DNA of 64,000 bases, taken from NCBI GenBank assembly GCA_963774765.1, contig CAVZGP010000031.1, positions 124,001-188,000 of the forward strand. The letters run 5' to 3'. Source of the stretch: Sva-07 sp963774765 (GTDB lineage: Bacteria; Actinomycetota; Acidimicrobiia; Acidimicrobiales; Ilumatobacteraceae). Of this stretch, positions 1 to 8,738 are shown piece by piece (within the stretch, counting starts at the first letter, position 1; each line of letters opens with the position of its first letter). A model generated the notes under the pieces. The model saw nothing but the letters and a program-made list of their open reading frames with translations. It searched no databases and was not told the origin of the DNA. The translations under genes and the position numbers were made by a program.

Positions 1-2464
1 CCGGTTCGATCAACCAGGCACCGGTGGCGGTGTCCCAGTGGTGGAACGCGTCGGGGCCGAACTCGAGCGTCAGCTCGGCGTCGGACCCGGCCGGAACCAC
101 TGCCTTGTCCCACGCCTTCAACTCCTTGGGGGGCCGAACCGCCGACGGTGCGACCGGTGCGACATATCCCTGTACCACGACGGTCGCGTCACGGTCGCCC
201 GTCGCGGTGATCGGTACCGACACGGTGACGCTGTCGCCGACGCCGATCGCGGTCGCGGAAGCCCTCGGTTCACCCCACCCGGCAGCGCCGTAGCTGAGAC
301 CGTGGCCGAAGGGGAAGCGTGGTGCCATCGAGCGGGCGTCGTAGCCGCGGTAGCCCATGAACAGCCCCTCGCCGTAGCGCTGGGTGCCAGCGCCGGTGCT
401 GTCGTGGTCGGGTGCGTGATGGAGATACGCGGGATGATCGGCCAATCGCTTCGGGATCGTCGTCGGCAGTCGACCGCCGGGGTCGGCGAGGCCGAGCAGC
501 ACGTCCACCAACGCCTCGGCCTGTTCCTGTCCGGCGAAGAACGAGGTGAGGATCGCGGGCGCGGCATCCGGATCGTCAGGGTCGGCCCAGTCCATCGTGA
601 CCGGCGATCCGGCGTTCACGATCACGGCCGTGTTCGGATTCGCCGCGGTCACTCGACGCACGAGCTCGTCCTGACGGCCGGGGAGATCCATCGTCGTGCG
701 ATCGTGGCCCTCGGTCTCCCATTCGTCGTTCGTCCCGACCATCACAACGGCGACATCGGCGGCGGCCGCGGTGGCGACCGCGCGGTCCATCAGATCGACG
801 GGCTCCGGCGATCGGATCCCGACCCGGATCGCGGCGAACCCGTTGCCCGATGCGGTTGCGAAGCCGATGTACAGCGGGACCGCTTCGCCGGCCCGGCACT
901 CGATCTCGTGGGTGACCTCCACGCTCCCGTATCCGAAGAACTCCTCGCTGCGGGGGAGGGCCATCTCGCGGTCGGCGAGCACTTCCTCCAACCCGTGGCC
1001 AGTGTCGACGGCGACCGTCATCGGGCCGGTTGTCACCACGCCGATCGTGTGTGGCCCATCGACATCGGGGATGAACGATCCTTCGACTCGCGCCGAGAAC
1101 TTGCGTGGATCGACACCCGCGGGTACCGAACCGAAGAAGCGCACGAGGGTGGTCGGCGTCGGCTGATCGAGCACGGCCTCAGCTGTCCAGTCGCTGCCGT
1201 TGACGTACGAGACGGTGAGGCCGCGCTCCCCGGTCGGGCTGAGCAGTTGGCCCTTGCGAACCACGGGGGTGAGACGATCGATACGTACCCCCGGCTCATA
1301 GGTGACCGTGGCGTCAGTGGCGGTGCCGGGCCCGATCCTGTCGGTGATCGCGGCGAGCAATGTCCGGTGGCCGAACGGCGTGAGGCTCGCCGAGCCACCC
1401 CCCATGCACCGGTCGATGTCGGCATTCGGGCCGATCACCGCGACCTGCTTGATCCTCGCAGCATCGAGGGGGAGCACCGAAGCGGTCACGGAATCGCGGG
1501 TGATCGGCTCGTTGCGTAACAGCACGGTTCCGGCGACTGCGGCGCGTCGGGTGAGCGCGCGCTCGGCGGGGTCGTCGATCGACTGCTCGTCGGCATCGGG
1601 GGACCGCTCGTCGGCGCGAACACGGTTGACGAGAACGAGGAGGTCGCGCACGAGGCGGTCGATCTGGGCCTCGTCGACCTCGCCGCGCTCGACCGCGGCG
1701 GCCAGCTTGTCGCCGTAGATCCGCACGGGGCCGGGCATTTCCAGATTGAGCCCGGCGTTGGCGGCCGGTGCCGCGTCGTGGACCCCATACCAGTCGGAGA
1801 CGACGAACCCGTCGAACCCCCATTCGTCGCGCAGGATCTCGGTGAGCAACCGCCGGTTCTGGGCGGCGTGCTCACCGGCGAGCTTGTTGTACGAGCTCAT
1901 GATGCCCCACGCCTGAGCGTTCTTGACGGTCTGCTCGAACGGGCGCAGATACAACTCGCGCAGGGTGCGCTCGTCGACATCGACATCCACCGACATCCGT
2001 TCGATCTCGGTGTCGTTGGCAACGAAGTGCTTCACCGTCACTGCGACGTCGTTCGACTGGACGCCGCGCACCCAAGAGGCCGCGAGTGCCCCGGTGAGTT
2101 CGGGGTCCTCGCTGAAGCACTCGAAGGTACGCCCGCCGACGGGTGTGCGATGCAGGTTGACGGTGGGCCCGAGCACGATGTGTGATCCTTTGCGAACCGC
2201 CTCCGTGCCGACCAGCGCGCCGAGCTCTGCCACGAGCTCGGGATCCCACGTGGCCCCCGTTGTGATTCCCGATGGCATGACGACGCCCGGCGTGCCCGCG
2301 CCGCCGTGGCCCTCTCCGCGCACGCCGTTGGGCCCGTCGGACATCTTGAGCTGAGGGACCCCGGCATTCGGGAACGGCTGGGTGCGCCACGTGGTCAGGC
2401 CGGCGACCAGCCGGCACTTGTCGTCGAGTGAGAGTGCGGCCAGCGCCGCGTCGATGTCGATCAC
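1..2464 (-). CDS. Glycoside hydrolase family 3 beta-glucosidase (3' end beyond window)
   Basis: GH3 enzyme that removes glucosyl (or related) residues from the non-reducing ends of beta-glycosides. The frame is open from GTG at 2464 to the window edge, at least 821 codons. An in-frame stop lies just upstream of that GTG, so no earlier start is possible. The N-terminus has the family motif KMSDGPNGVRGE. The nucleophile region reads GFVVSDWYG, with Asp near residue 224. A second-domain motif VAVIGPNAD follows near residue 341. A PA14-like insertion appears to follow (SDWTAEAVLDQP), and the last visible part looks like the fibronectin III-like domain. No signal peptide is seen, so it is probably cytoplasmic and acts on imported oligosaccharides. 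It lies 75 bp downstream of the OYE-type gene, with a perfect palindrome between them. Family is certain; substrate is not. Confidence 0.93.
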   Translation of the reverse strand, partial: MIDIDAALAALSLDDKCRLVAGLTTWRTQPFPNAGVPQLKMSDGPNGVRGEGHGGAGTPGVVMPSGITTGATWDPELVAELGALVGTEAVRKGSHIVLGPTVNLHRTPVGGRTFECFSEDPELTGALAASWVRGVQSNDVAVTVKHFVANDTEIERMSVDVDVDERTLRELYLRPFEQTVKNAQAWGIMSSYNKLAGEHAAQNRRLLTEILRDEWGFDGFVVSDWYGVHDAAPAANAGLNLEMPGPVRIYGDKLAAAVERGEVDEAQIDRLVRDLLVLVNRVRADERSPDADEQSIDDPAERALTRRAAVAGTVLLRNEPITRDSVTASVLPLDAARIKQVAVIGPNADIDRCMGGGSASLTPFGHRTLLAAITDRIGPGTATDATVTYEPGVRIDRLTPVVRKGQLLSPTGERGLTVSYVNGSDWTAEAVLDQPTPTTLVRFFGSVPAGVDPRKFSARVEGSFIPDVDGPHTIGVVTTGPMTVAVDTGHGLEEVLADREMALPRSEEFFGYGSVEVTHEIECRAGEAVPLYIGFATASGNGFAAIRVGIRSPEPVDLMDRAVATAAAADVAVVMVGTNDEWETEGHDRTTMDLPGRQDELVRRVTAANPNTAVIVNAGSPVTMDWADPDDPDAAPAILTSFFAGQEQAEALVDVLLGLADPGGRLPTTIPKRLADHPAYLHHAPDHDSTGAGTQRYGEGLFMGYRGYDARSMAPRFPFGHGLSYGAAGWGEPRASATAIGVGDSVTVSVPITATGDRDATVVVQGYVAPVAPSAVRPPKELKAWDKAVVPAGSDAELTLEFGPDAFHHWDTATGAWLIEP

Positions 2465-2506
2465 AGCCCGAGTGTTGCACGAGTTGGATCAGGGGTCAGA
2501 CTCGCG

Positions 2507-2537
2507 ATTTCACCAGGGGTCAGACCCCTGGTGAAAT
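2507..2537. repeat. 31-bp perfect palindrome (GGGGTCAGACCCC family), copy 1
   Basis: Two 15-bp arms (ATTTCACCAGGGGTC and its complement) around a single A. It sits between the OYE-type gene and the GH3 gene. The half-motif CAGGGGTCAGAC also occurs just before it at about 2490. It could act as a terminator or a REP-like element. A diverged copy lies at 6170-6200. Confidence 0.8.
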
Positions 2538-2539
2538 TC

Positions 2540-4486
2540 TCACACCGCGGCGCCGGCGCGTTCGCCTTCGACGATCGCGGCGTGAGCGCGACGGGGAGCG
2601 ACGCAGTCACCGACGCGCTCGACGCTGACGCCGGCGGTCTTCAGATCGTGGTAGAGCCATTCGACCGGGTTGGCATGTACGGCGAGCACCACCCAGTCGG
2701 GGGTGCGGGTCACGTTGGTGCCGGTCGGGTGGTGCAGGAGGGTGAGCGTGTGGCCGTCCATCGCCATGGGCACGAGGTCGGTCGTCTGCACGATGCCCTT
2801 CTCGCCGGCGCGGATCCACCAGTTCTCCATGTCGAGCGTGATACCGAGATCCTGACCGACGACCATCCCCTGCGTGATCACCTCGACGTTGCAACCTCGG
2901 TCGGCAAGCACCTCGGCAGTCGACGTCGCGTGGTGGAAACCGATCTCGTCGATCACCACGACGTCACCGAACGGCTGAACGGACCCGTCGAGCACCTGAC
3001 GGACATCGATGACGTTGTCCGCATCGTCCGGCACCCAATAGGGGCGGGCGGGATCGGCGCCGGTGGCCACGATCACGTGATCTGGCTGCCTCTCCTCGAC
3101 GAGGCCCGGCCACACGCCGACGCCGTACTCGAACTCGACGCCGAGGCGCCGACACTCGGTGAGCTGGTTGCGGATCATGTCGCCGAACTCGGCGCGGTTC
3201 GGCACCGATGCGGCCAGGCGGACCTGTCCACCGGCGACAGCGTCCTTCTCGAACACCGTCACCTGATGGCCGTTGCGGCGAGCAGCGATCGCCGCCTGCA
3301 GACCGGCGGGTCCAGCGCCGACGACCATCACCGACTTCGCCTTGGCCGTCAGTCGCACGGTGCCGACGCCTTCGGACTCGCGGCCGGTGCGCGGGTTCTC
3401 GATGCAACCGAGCCACCTGTTGAGACCCATCCGGCCCACACACTCCTGATTGCACGACAGGCACAGTCGGGTCTCATCGGTAGCGCCGGCCCGCGCCTTG
3501 GCCACGAAGTCGGCGTCCGCGATCTGTCCGCGCACCACGCCCACGAGATCGCAGTGGCCCTCGGACAGCGCACGCTCGGCCTGAAGGGGATCCTTGAACC
3601 GACCGACACCCACCACAGGGATGTCGACGGCCTTACGGATCGCCGAGGGGATGAACATCGCGTAGCCCGGCGGGATGTGCATCGATGCTTCGATCATGAA
3701 CAGGCTCGCCGTGGCCACGCCGATCGAGGTGTTGATGTAGTCGACGTGGCCCGTGGCCTCGACGATCTCGGCGATCCGCACCGCGTCGTCGATCGTCGTG
3801 CCGTGCTCGATCAGCTCGTCGCCGCAGATCCGCACGCCGAGCGCCATGCCGCGCCCGATCTCCTTACGCACCGCCGCCACGATCTCGACCAGCAGCCGCG
3901 CCCGGTTCTCGAGCGATCCGCCGTAGTCGTCGGTGCGACGGTTGGTGGCGGGGGAGAGGAAGCCGCGCACGATCGAGGAGTGCGAGCACTGCAGCTCGAT
4001 GCCGTCGAACCCGCCCTCGGCGCAGTGCTCGGCGACGAGTGCGTAGCCAGCAACGATCTCGTCGATCTCGGCGCTGGTGATGGCCTTGGGGACCTCGCGG
4101 AACAGCGGGTCGGCGACCGGCGACGGCCCCCAGACCGGCAGGCGCGAGTACATCGACGACGCCTGACCGCCGTTGTGGTTGATCTGCGCAAAGATCGGCA
4201 CGCGATGGCGATGAACCGCGTCGGTCATCTTGCGGTAACCGGGGATCACGTCGCGATGGAAACCGTGGATCAGCTTCTCGTACGGCCAGTCGGTCGGATG
4301 CGTCGAGTGCTCCTCGGTGATGATCAGCCCGGTGCCACCGGCGGCGCGGGCGCCGTAGTAGGCCGCGTGCTGGTCGGTCGGCAGGCCGTCGCGGGCGTAG
4401 TTCGTGAGGTGCGCGGAGAACACGATGCGGTTGCGCACCTCGACGGGGCCGAGCTGCTGCGGGGTCCAGAGGTACCGGTACGCCAT
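2540..4486 (-). CDS. NADH:flavin oxidoreductase / Fe-S flavoprotein, FadH-TMADH (Old Yellow Enzyme) family
   Basis: 648 aa, the usual length for 2,4-dienoyl-CoA reductase, trimethylamine dehydrogenase and mycofactocin-associated OYE proteins. Residues about 1-350 form the FMN barrel (start LWTPQQLGPVEVRNRIVFSAH). Next comes a Cys cluster with spacing C-x2-C-x3-C-x11-C, which binds one 4Fe-4S cluster. The C-terminal half is an FAD/NAD(P) domain with a GAGPAGLQAA dinucleotide motif. Electrons would pass from NAD(P)H through FAD and Fe-S to FMN, or the reverse for a dehydrogenase. The substrate cannot be read from sequence. The start is ATG, with a TACCGT -10 box 10 nt upstream and no clear Shine-Dalgarno, so the mRNA is probably leaderless. 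Confidence 0.9.
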   Translation of the reverse strand: MAYRYLWTPQQLGPVEVRNRIVFSAHLTNYARDGLPTDQHAAYYGARAAGGTGLIITEEHSTHPTDWPYEKLIHGFHRDVIPGYRKMTDAVHRHRVPIFAQINHNGGQASSMYSRLPVWGPSPVADPLFREVPKAITSAEIDEIVAGYALVAEHCAEGGFDGIELQCSHSSIVRGFLSPATNRRTDDYGGSLENRARLLVEIVAAVRKEIGRGMALGVRICGDELIEHGTTIDDAVRIAEIVEATGHVDYINTSIGVATASLFMIEASMHIPPGYAMFIPSAIRKAVDIPVVGVGRFKDPLQAERALSEGHCDLVGVVRGQIADADFVAKARAGATDETRLCLSCNQECVGRMGLNRWLGCIENPRTGRESEGVGTVRLTAKAKSVMVVGAGPAGLQAAIAARRNGHQVTVFEKDAVAGGQVRLAASVPNRAEFGDMIRNQLTECRRLGVEFEYGVGVWPGLVEERQPDHVIVATGADPARPYWVPDDADNVIDVRQVLDGSVQPFGDVVVIDEIGFHHATSTAEVLADRGCNVEVITQGMVVGQDLGITLDMENWWIRAGEKGIVQTTDLVPMAMDGHTLTLLHHPTGTNVTRTPDWVVLAVHANPVEWLYHDLKTAGVSVERVGDCVAPRRAHAAIVEGERAGAAV

Positions 4487-4496
4487 GGCGTGGGCA

Positions 4497-4502
4497 ACGG
4501 TA
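4497..4502 (-). promoter_or_regulatory. Probable -10 box of the OYE-type gene
   Basis: TACCGT on the minus strand, 10 nt before the ATG at 4486. It fits the TANNNT-plus-short-gap pattern seen before many genes here and implies a leaderless transcript. Confidence 0.5.
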
Positions 4503-4562
4503 CCGCGTGCAGCAGTTGGGCGGGTCAGGTCGGCTCGGGTCAGGTCGGCTCGAGTCGGACCG

Positions 4563-5402
4563 TCAGCTCGGCGGGCCGGCGCTGACGCGTTCGAGGTGGC
4601 GCTCGTAGGGGACCGTCGGGTCGTCGAGTGAGTCGATCCACCAGGTCATTCCGGCGTCGACGAGCCGCCCGATCTTGTCCGAGGTCCGGGGATCATCCCC
4701 GGCAGGACTGCGGTCGATGAAGCAGGCGTCGAACGGATCGTCGGTGTCGCGCAAACCGTGGACCGCGGCGACGCAGTCGGCGAACTCATCAGCCGAGAGG
4801 TACCCGCCGGCCCTGGCGACCGGCCACACGCCGTCGAAGCGGGCGGCACGGCGAAACGGTGCACTGCCCGGCCACCCACCGGCGACCCAGATCGGGATCC
4901 GGCCGTGCACCGGTGTCGGGCGGAACTCCACGTCGTCCAGCGTCACGAGGTCACCGTGGTACGAGACCGGATCGCCGGACCACAAGAGCTCCAGGGCGTC
5001 GAGTGACTCGTCGAGCAGCCGCGCCCGGCGCTTCGGATCGGCGTCCTCGCCGAAGCGTGTGAACTCGTCGTCGGGGGCGCCGAGGCCGACACCGAGGCGC
5101 AATCGCCCGCCGCACAACCGGTCGAGGGTGACCGACTGTCGGGCGATCACCGAGACGCGCCGCCGGGCAAGCGGTGTGACCATCGGGCCGAGGATGATCC
5201 GCTCGGTGGACATCGCGACGGCGGCGAGTGACACCCACGGGTCGACCATCGGCCGCCACGGTTGGCGGCGGATGACGTGGTCCCACAGGAAGAAGCCGTC
5301 CCACCCCGCTGCCTCCGCGGTGCTGGAGAGTTCGGCGATGCGACGCGGGTCGGCGAAGTCGCCGCCGTTGGGGACGCCCAGGCCGAACCTCGGTGACGTC
5401 AT
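4563..5402 (-). CDS. LLM-class (F420-type) flavin-dependent oxidoreductase
   Basis: 279 aa luciferase-like monooxygenase-fold protein. The N-terminus MTSPRFGLGVPNGG, the segment WDGFFLWDHV and the later RLRLGVGLGAP are typical of actinobacterial LLM enzymes that use reduced F420 or FMN. Such enzymes act on varied small molecules and the substrate is unknown. The ATG overlaps the stop of the upstream methyltransferase (ATGA), so the two are translationally coupled and were probably kept together for a shared purpose. No cofactor-deciding residue can be assigned by eye. Confidence 0.88.
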   Translation of the reverse strand: MTSPRFGLGVPNGGDFADPRRIAELSSTAEAAGWDGFFLWDHVIRRQPWRPMVDPWVSLAAVAMSTERIILGPMVTPLARRRVSVIARQSVTLDRLCGGRLRLGVGLGAPDDEFTRFGEDADPKRRARLLDESLDALELLWSGDPVSYHGDLVTLDDVEFRPTPVHGRIPIWVAGGWPGSAPFRRAARFDGVWPVARAGGYLSADEFADCVAAVHGLRDTDDPFDACFIDRSPAGDDPRTSDKIGRLVDAGMTWWIDSLDDPTVPYERHLERVSAGPPS

Positions 5403-6149
5403 CAGGCGTCCGCGCGTCGGTAGATCGAGACGTGCTGCGCGCCGTCGTCGGTGAACGGCGCGCCGCCCATGTCGCCGAGTCGCGCGTCGAGGCGCAGCCC
5501 GGCCGCTGCGGCCATGTCGTCGAGTTGCCCAGGTGTCGCCCACCGGATCGACCACGGTCGCAACCGCACGCCGCCACGTTCGGAGATCTGGACGAACTGC
5601 CCCTCGGCGAGTTGCTCGTCCGGCCGGTTCACCGACACCGACAGCACGACGTGATCGACCGCCATCGACCGCACCGTCACCTCCGACGATCCATCGGCCG
5701 CGTCGGCGTGGGGCACGAACGCCTCGACGACGAAGACGCCGCCGGGAGCGAGCTGCTCCGCGATTCGTCGGAACAGGCGCGGTTGGTCGTGTTCGCCGAG
5801 CAGGTTGAAGATCGTGTTGTAGGCGACGAGCACTGCGTCGAACGGACCTGCGGGGAGGTCGTGGGCGATGTCGCCGAGCACTGCCTCGACCGTGCCGGCG
5901 GTGTCTCGTTCGCGGAGCTTGGCGAGCATCGCCTCGCTGCTGTCGACGCCGACCACACGGAGGCCGGCAGCGGTCATCGGTACGGCGAGCCGGCCGGTCC
6001 CCACCCCGAGTTCGAGCACGCGGCCGCTGGCTGCCTGCGAGTTCGACCATGCGGCGGACGGTCGCGTCGACGTCGGTGACGTCGGCGTACCACTCGTCGT
6101 ACACATCGGCGAATGCCTCGCCGTACGAACGATGGTCGTATCCCCGCAC
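5402..6149 (-). CDS. Class I SAM-dependent methyltransferase (frameshifted)
   Basis: The N-terminal part, from GTG at 6149 (GYDHRSYGEAFADVYDEWYA), is in one frame. The SAM-binding motif GRVLELGVGTGRLAVP and everything after it are in the next frame. The crossover is near 6025-6045. The full span is 748 nt, one more than a multiple of three, so one extra base would explain it; repaired, the product is about 248 aa. Motif I (LELGVGTG), the acidic residue after beta-2 (VGVDSS) and motif IV-like FDAVLVAYNT are all present. The GTG start is supported by TAGCCT 7 nt upstream. It is the first gene of a two-gene unit with the LLM oxidoreductase. The methyl acceptor is unknown. The indel may be a sequencing error or a real mutation. 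Confidence 0.8.
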
Positions 6150-6156
6150 CCACCCG

Positions 6157-6162
6157 AGGCTA
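6157..6162 (-). promoter_or_regulatory. Probable -10 box of the methyltransferase-LLM unit
   Basis: TAGCCT on the minus strand, 7 nt before the GTG at 6149. It supports a leaderless start there instead of the upstream in-frame GTG at 6176, which lies inside a repeat. Confidence 0.55.
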
Positions 6163-6169
6163 CGCCGCG

Positions 6170-6200
6170 ATTTCACCGGGGGTCAGACCCCTGCTGCAAT
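6170..6200. repeat. 31-bp palindrome (GGGGTCAGACCCC family), diverged copy 2
   Basis: The left arm ATTTCACCGGGGGTC matches copy 1 at 2507 with one difference; the right arm carries a few mismatches. Both copies are preceded by CGCG. It lies in the divergent gap between the methyltransferase and iscS. Confidence 0.7.
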
Positions 6201-6203
6201 CGG

Positions 6204-6209
6204 TAGCGT
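6204..6209 (+). promoter_or_regulatory. Probable -10 box of iscS-mnmA
   Basis: TAGCGT with 7 nt to the GTG at 6217, as expected for a leaderless mRNA. The hexamer overlaps the alternative GTG at 6208, which argues against that start. Confidence 0.55.
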
Positions 6210-6216
6210 GGCCGAG

Positions 6217-7392
6217 GTGACGGAGCCGGCCATCACCTACCTCGACCATGCTGCATCGACGCCGATGCGCGCCGAGGCCGTCGAGGCGATGATGCCGTAC
6301 CTCTCCGAGCTCTACGCCAACCCGTCGGGCTCCCACCGCTTCGCACGCCGTGCCCGCCAGGCCGTCGACGAGTCCCGTGACACGGTCGCACGGGTCGTCG
6401 GCTGCCACCCGAATGAGGTCGTGTTCACCGGCTGCGGCACCGAGAGCGACAACATGGCGATCACCGGGGCGGTCGGTCGTCGCGGTGGCGTCGCAGTCTG
6501 TCCCGCCGTCGAACACCACGCTGTGCTCCACGTCGTCGAACACCTCGGCGATCGGGGACGGGTTGTCGGCGTCGACGAGTTCGGTCGTGTCGATCTCGAT
6601 GAACTCGCCGCCGTCCTCGCCGCCACGGCCGATGTGTCGATCGTCAGCGTGATGGCGGTCAACAACGAGGTCGGCGCAATCACCGACATCGCCGACGTTG
6701 CCCGAGTTGTGCGTCGCCAAGCGCCCAACGCCCTGCTGCACACCGACGCGGTCCAGTCCGCCTGCTGGATCGACCTGCGCGACATCACCTCCCACGTCGA
6801 CCTGCTGTCGCTCAGCGCCCACAAGTTCGGCGGGCCGAAAGGGGTCGGCGTGCTCGTCGAGCGTGGCGGTCCGAAGGTCGAACCGTTGATCATCGGCGGC
6901 GGCCAGGAACGCGAGCGCCGCAGCGGCACCCACAACACGGCCGGAATCGTCGCTGCCGCAGTCGCGCTCGACCTCACCGACCGCGACCGTTCGACGGAGA
7001 ACCCGCGTCTCGCCTCCCTGCGCGACTCGCTCGTCGACGGTTTGCGGGGTCGTCTCGACGGCGTCATCGAGACCGTGCCGCGCGAGCACAAGGTTGCCGG
7101 TTCTGCGCACGTCTGTATCGCCGGGATCGAGTCCGAAGCGCTGTTGTTCCTGCTCGACGAAGCCGGGGTCTGCGCGTCAGCAGCGTCGGCCTGCGCGAGC
7201 GGGGCAATGGAACCGTCACACGTCCTCGCGGCGATGGGCGTCGACCGGTCGGTGGCGCTCGGCGCGCTCAGGCTCACGCTCGGACACACCACGACAGCGG
7301 CCGACGTTGATCGTGCGGTCGACGTGATCGGCGCCTCGGTCGACCAGCTGCGTCGCCGATCGACCCGCGATCTGAACGTGTGGACGACGTGA
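6217..7392 (+). CDS. iscS: Cysteine desulfurase (IscS/NifS family)
   Basis: 391 aa PLP enzyme that removes sulfur from cysteine as a protein persulfide. It has the N-terminal YLDHAASTP motif, FTGCGTESDN, the PLP-binding lysine in SAHKFGGPKG (about K203), and the mobile-loop cysteine in SACASGAMEPSHVL (about C326). The next gene, mnmA, overlaps it by 13 bp, so its main job here is probably sulfur donation for tRNA 2-thiouridine. It may also supply Fe-S assembly. Mycobacteria have the same iscS-mnmA pairing. GTG at 6217 was chosen over 6208 because of the TAGCGT box 7 nt upstream. Confidence 0.95.
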   Translation: MTEPAITYLDHAASTPMRAEAVEAMMPYLSELYANPSGSHRFARRARQAVDESRDTVARVVGCHPNEVVFTGCGTESDNMAITGAVGRRGGVAVCPAVEHHAVLHVVEHLGDRGRVVGVDEFGRVDLDELAAVLAATADVSIVSVMAVNNEVGAITDIADVARVVRRQAPNALLHTDAVQSACWIDLRDITSHVDLLSLSAHKFGGPKGVGVLVERGGPKVEPLIIGGGQERERRSGTHNTAGIVAAAVALDLTDRDRSTENPRLASLRDSLVDGLRGRLDGVIETVPREHKVAGSAHVCIAGIESEALLFLLDEAGVCASAASACASGAMEPSHVLAAMGVDRSVALGALRLTLGHTTTAADVDRAVDVIGASVDQLRRRSTRDLNVWTT

Positions 7393-8435
7393 GGGTGATG
7401 TGCGCGATGAGCGGCGGGGTCGATTCGTCCGTCGCCGCGCTCTTGCTTCAGCGCGCCGGGCACGAGGTCGTCGGCGTCACGATGAAGCTCTGGGGTGGCG
7501 ACAGCGACACCGGTTGTTGTTCGGTGTCCGACGTCGACGACGCGCGCCGGGTCGCTCAGCAGCTGGGGATCGATCACCTCGTGTTCAACTTCGGCGACGA
7601 CTTCGACGAGCACGTCGTCGCCCCGTACGTCGATGCGCACACTCGTGGCGTCACGCCGAATCCGTGCATCGAGTGCAACCGGTCGGTGAAGTTCGCCCGC
7701 CTCGCCGAGCGAGCCGATCTGCTGGGGTTCGACGCCGTGGCCACGGGGCACCACGCCAACATCGGGCGGACCGCCGACGGCCGGTACACGCTCGAGCGCG
7801 GGTCCGATTCGGCGAAGGACCAGAGCTACGTCGTGCACATGCTCGACCAGGCACAGCTCGCTCGCACGATGTTTCCCGTCGGTGGGATGCAGAAGTCCGA
7901 CCTGCGCGCGCTCGCTGCGTCGATCGACCTGCGAACGGCCACCAAGCCCGACAGTCAGGACGTGTGCTTCATCACCTCCACCGGGGGGCGCACATCGTTC
8001 CTCGGCGAGCGCATCCCGTTCCGTCCCGGCACCGTCGTCGACACCCAAGGCAACCGTCTCGGCGAGGTCGAGAGGGTCGAGCTGGTCACCGTCGGCCAAC
8101 GCAAGGGCATCGGCCTGCCCGGCGGCGGACCGAAGCGGTACGTTGTCGACGTCGACACCGCCGCGGCGACCGTCACCGTCGGCGCCGACGCCGATCTGTT
8201 GCGCGACGGGTTGATCGTCGATCGGATGAGTTGGGTCGATGCGCCAGTCGAAGGTCCGGTGCTGGTGCAGTGCAGCGCGCACGGTCGAGCGTTGCCCGCC
8301 ACGATCAACGGGGTCGAGGACGGCTCGATCGCGGTGCGCTGGCACGAGCCGCAACGCCGCATCGCCCCCGGGCAGAGCGTCGTGGCCTACGACCCCACGA
8401 ACAGTCGCGTTCTCGGCGGCGGTATCTGCCGCTGA
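7380..8435 (+). CDS. mnmA: tRNA-specific 2-thiouridylase MnmA
   Basis: 351 aa. It activates U34 of tRNA-Lys, -Glu and -Gln with ATP and replaces O2 with sulfur passed on from the desulfurase. The PP-loop motif SGGVDSSVAA is near the N-terminus. The nucleophilic cysteine lies in NPCIECN (about C99), and the second catalytic cysteine in SQDVCFI (about C196). The C-terminal beta-barrel is present (VTVGQRKGIGLPGG). The GTG start lies inside the end of iscS, so the two are coupled. The stop codon TGA is the first triplet of the repeat element at 8433. Confidence 0.97.
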   Translation: MDDVRVMCAMSGGVDSSVAALLLQRAGHEVVGVTMKLWGGDSDTGCCSVSDVDDARRVAQQLGIDHLVFNFGDDFDEHVVAPYVDAHTRGVTPNPCIECNRSVKFARLAERADLLGFDAVATGHHANIGRTADGRYTLERGSDSAKDQSYVVHMLDQAQLARTMFPVGGMQKSDLRALAASIDLRTATKPDSQDVCFITSTGGRTSFLGERIPFRPGTVVDTQGNRLGEVERVELVTVGQRKGIGLPGGGPKRYVVDVDTAAATVTVGADADLLRDGLIVDRMSWVDAPVEGPVLVQCSAHGRALPATINGVEDGSIAVRWHEPQRRIAPGQSVVAYDPTNSRVLGGGICR

Positions 8436-8738
8436 CCGGTGACGCCGTGCCGGCGACCTCAGCGGATTGGGGTGGTGTGTGGGTTGCGATGAGCGAAACC
8501 GCCGTATCTGGTCGGTTCGCTCATCGGTGGGGGGATCTCGTGGGTTGCGATGAGCGAAACCGCCGTATCCGGTCGGTTCGCTCATCGGTGGGGGGATCTC
8601 GTGGGTTGCGATGAGCGAAACCGCCGTATCCGGTCGGTTCGCTCATCGGTGGGGGGATCTCGGCGGCGCGTGATTCGTTCGGGTCCCGAAACCCCGTTGC
8701 CCAACCCGCTGACGCCCCCGGCACCGCGTCACCGGTCA
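8433..8738. repeat. Composite intergenic element with imperfect terminal inverted repeats
   Basis: The 300 bp between two convergent genes. The left end (8433-8471) and the inverted right end (8738-8700) match at about 34 of 39 positions. Both begin TGACCGGTGACGC, and these TGAs are the stop codons of mnmA and of the membrane-protein gene. Between the ends are three 61-bp hairpin units and a right-hand stretch with GGCGGCGCGTGATTCGTTCG, which recurs nearly unchanged at about 17315. There is no coding capacity. It looks like a non-autonomous mobile or expanded element. Confidence 0.75.
8487..8648. repeat. 40-bp hairpin repeat, three tandem copies at 61-bp period
   Basis: Copies at 8487-8526, 8548-8587 and 8609-8648. 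Each has perfect outer arms CGATGAGCGAA and TTCGCTCATCG around an 18-nt middle. The 21-nt linkers are identical to each other here. The same 40-mer family occurs at 10946, 17202, 29115 and 29593. Confidence 0.9.

Noticed and set aside
2531..4585. 684-codon open frame on the plus strand
   Set aside because: Antisense to the OYE-type gene; composition is the typical GC-rich shadow with no family motif. The same holds for long frames at 38-1519, 6312-8585 and 10973-12224.
8487..8648. CRISPR-like array (40-bp repeats, 21-bp spacers)
   Set aside because: Spacers within the array are identical, too short, and only two to three units occur per locus; no cas genes are present.
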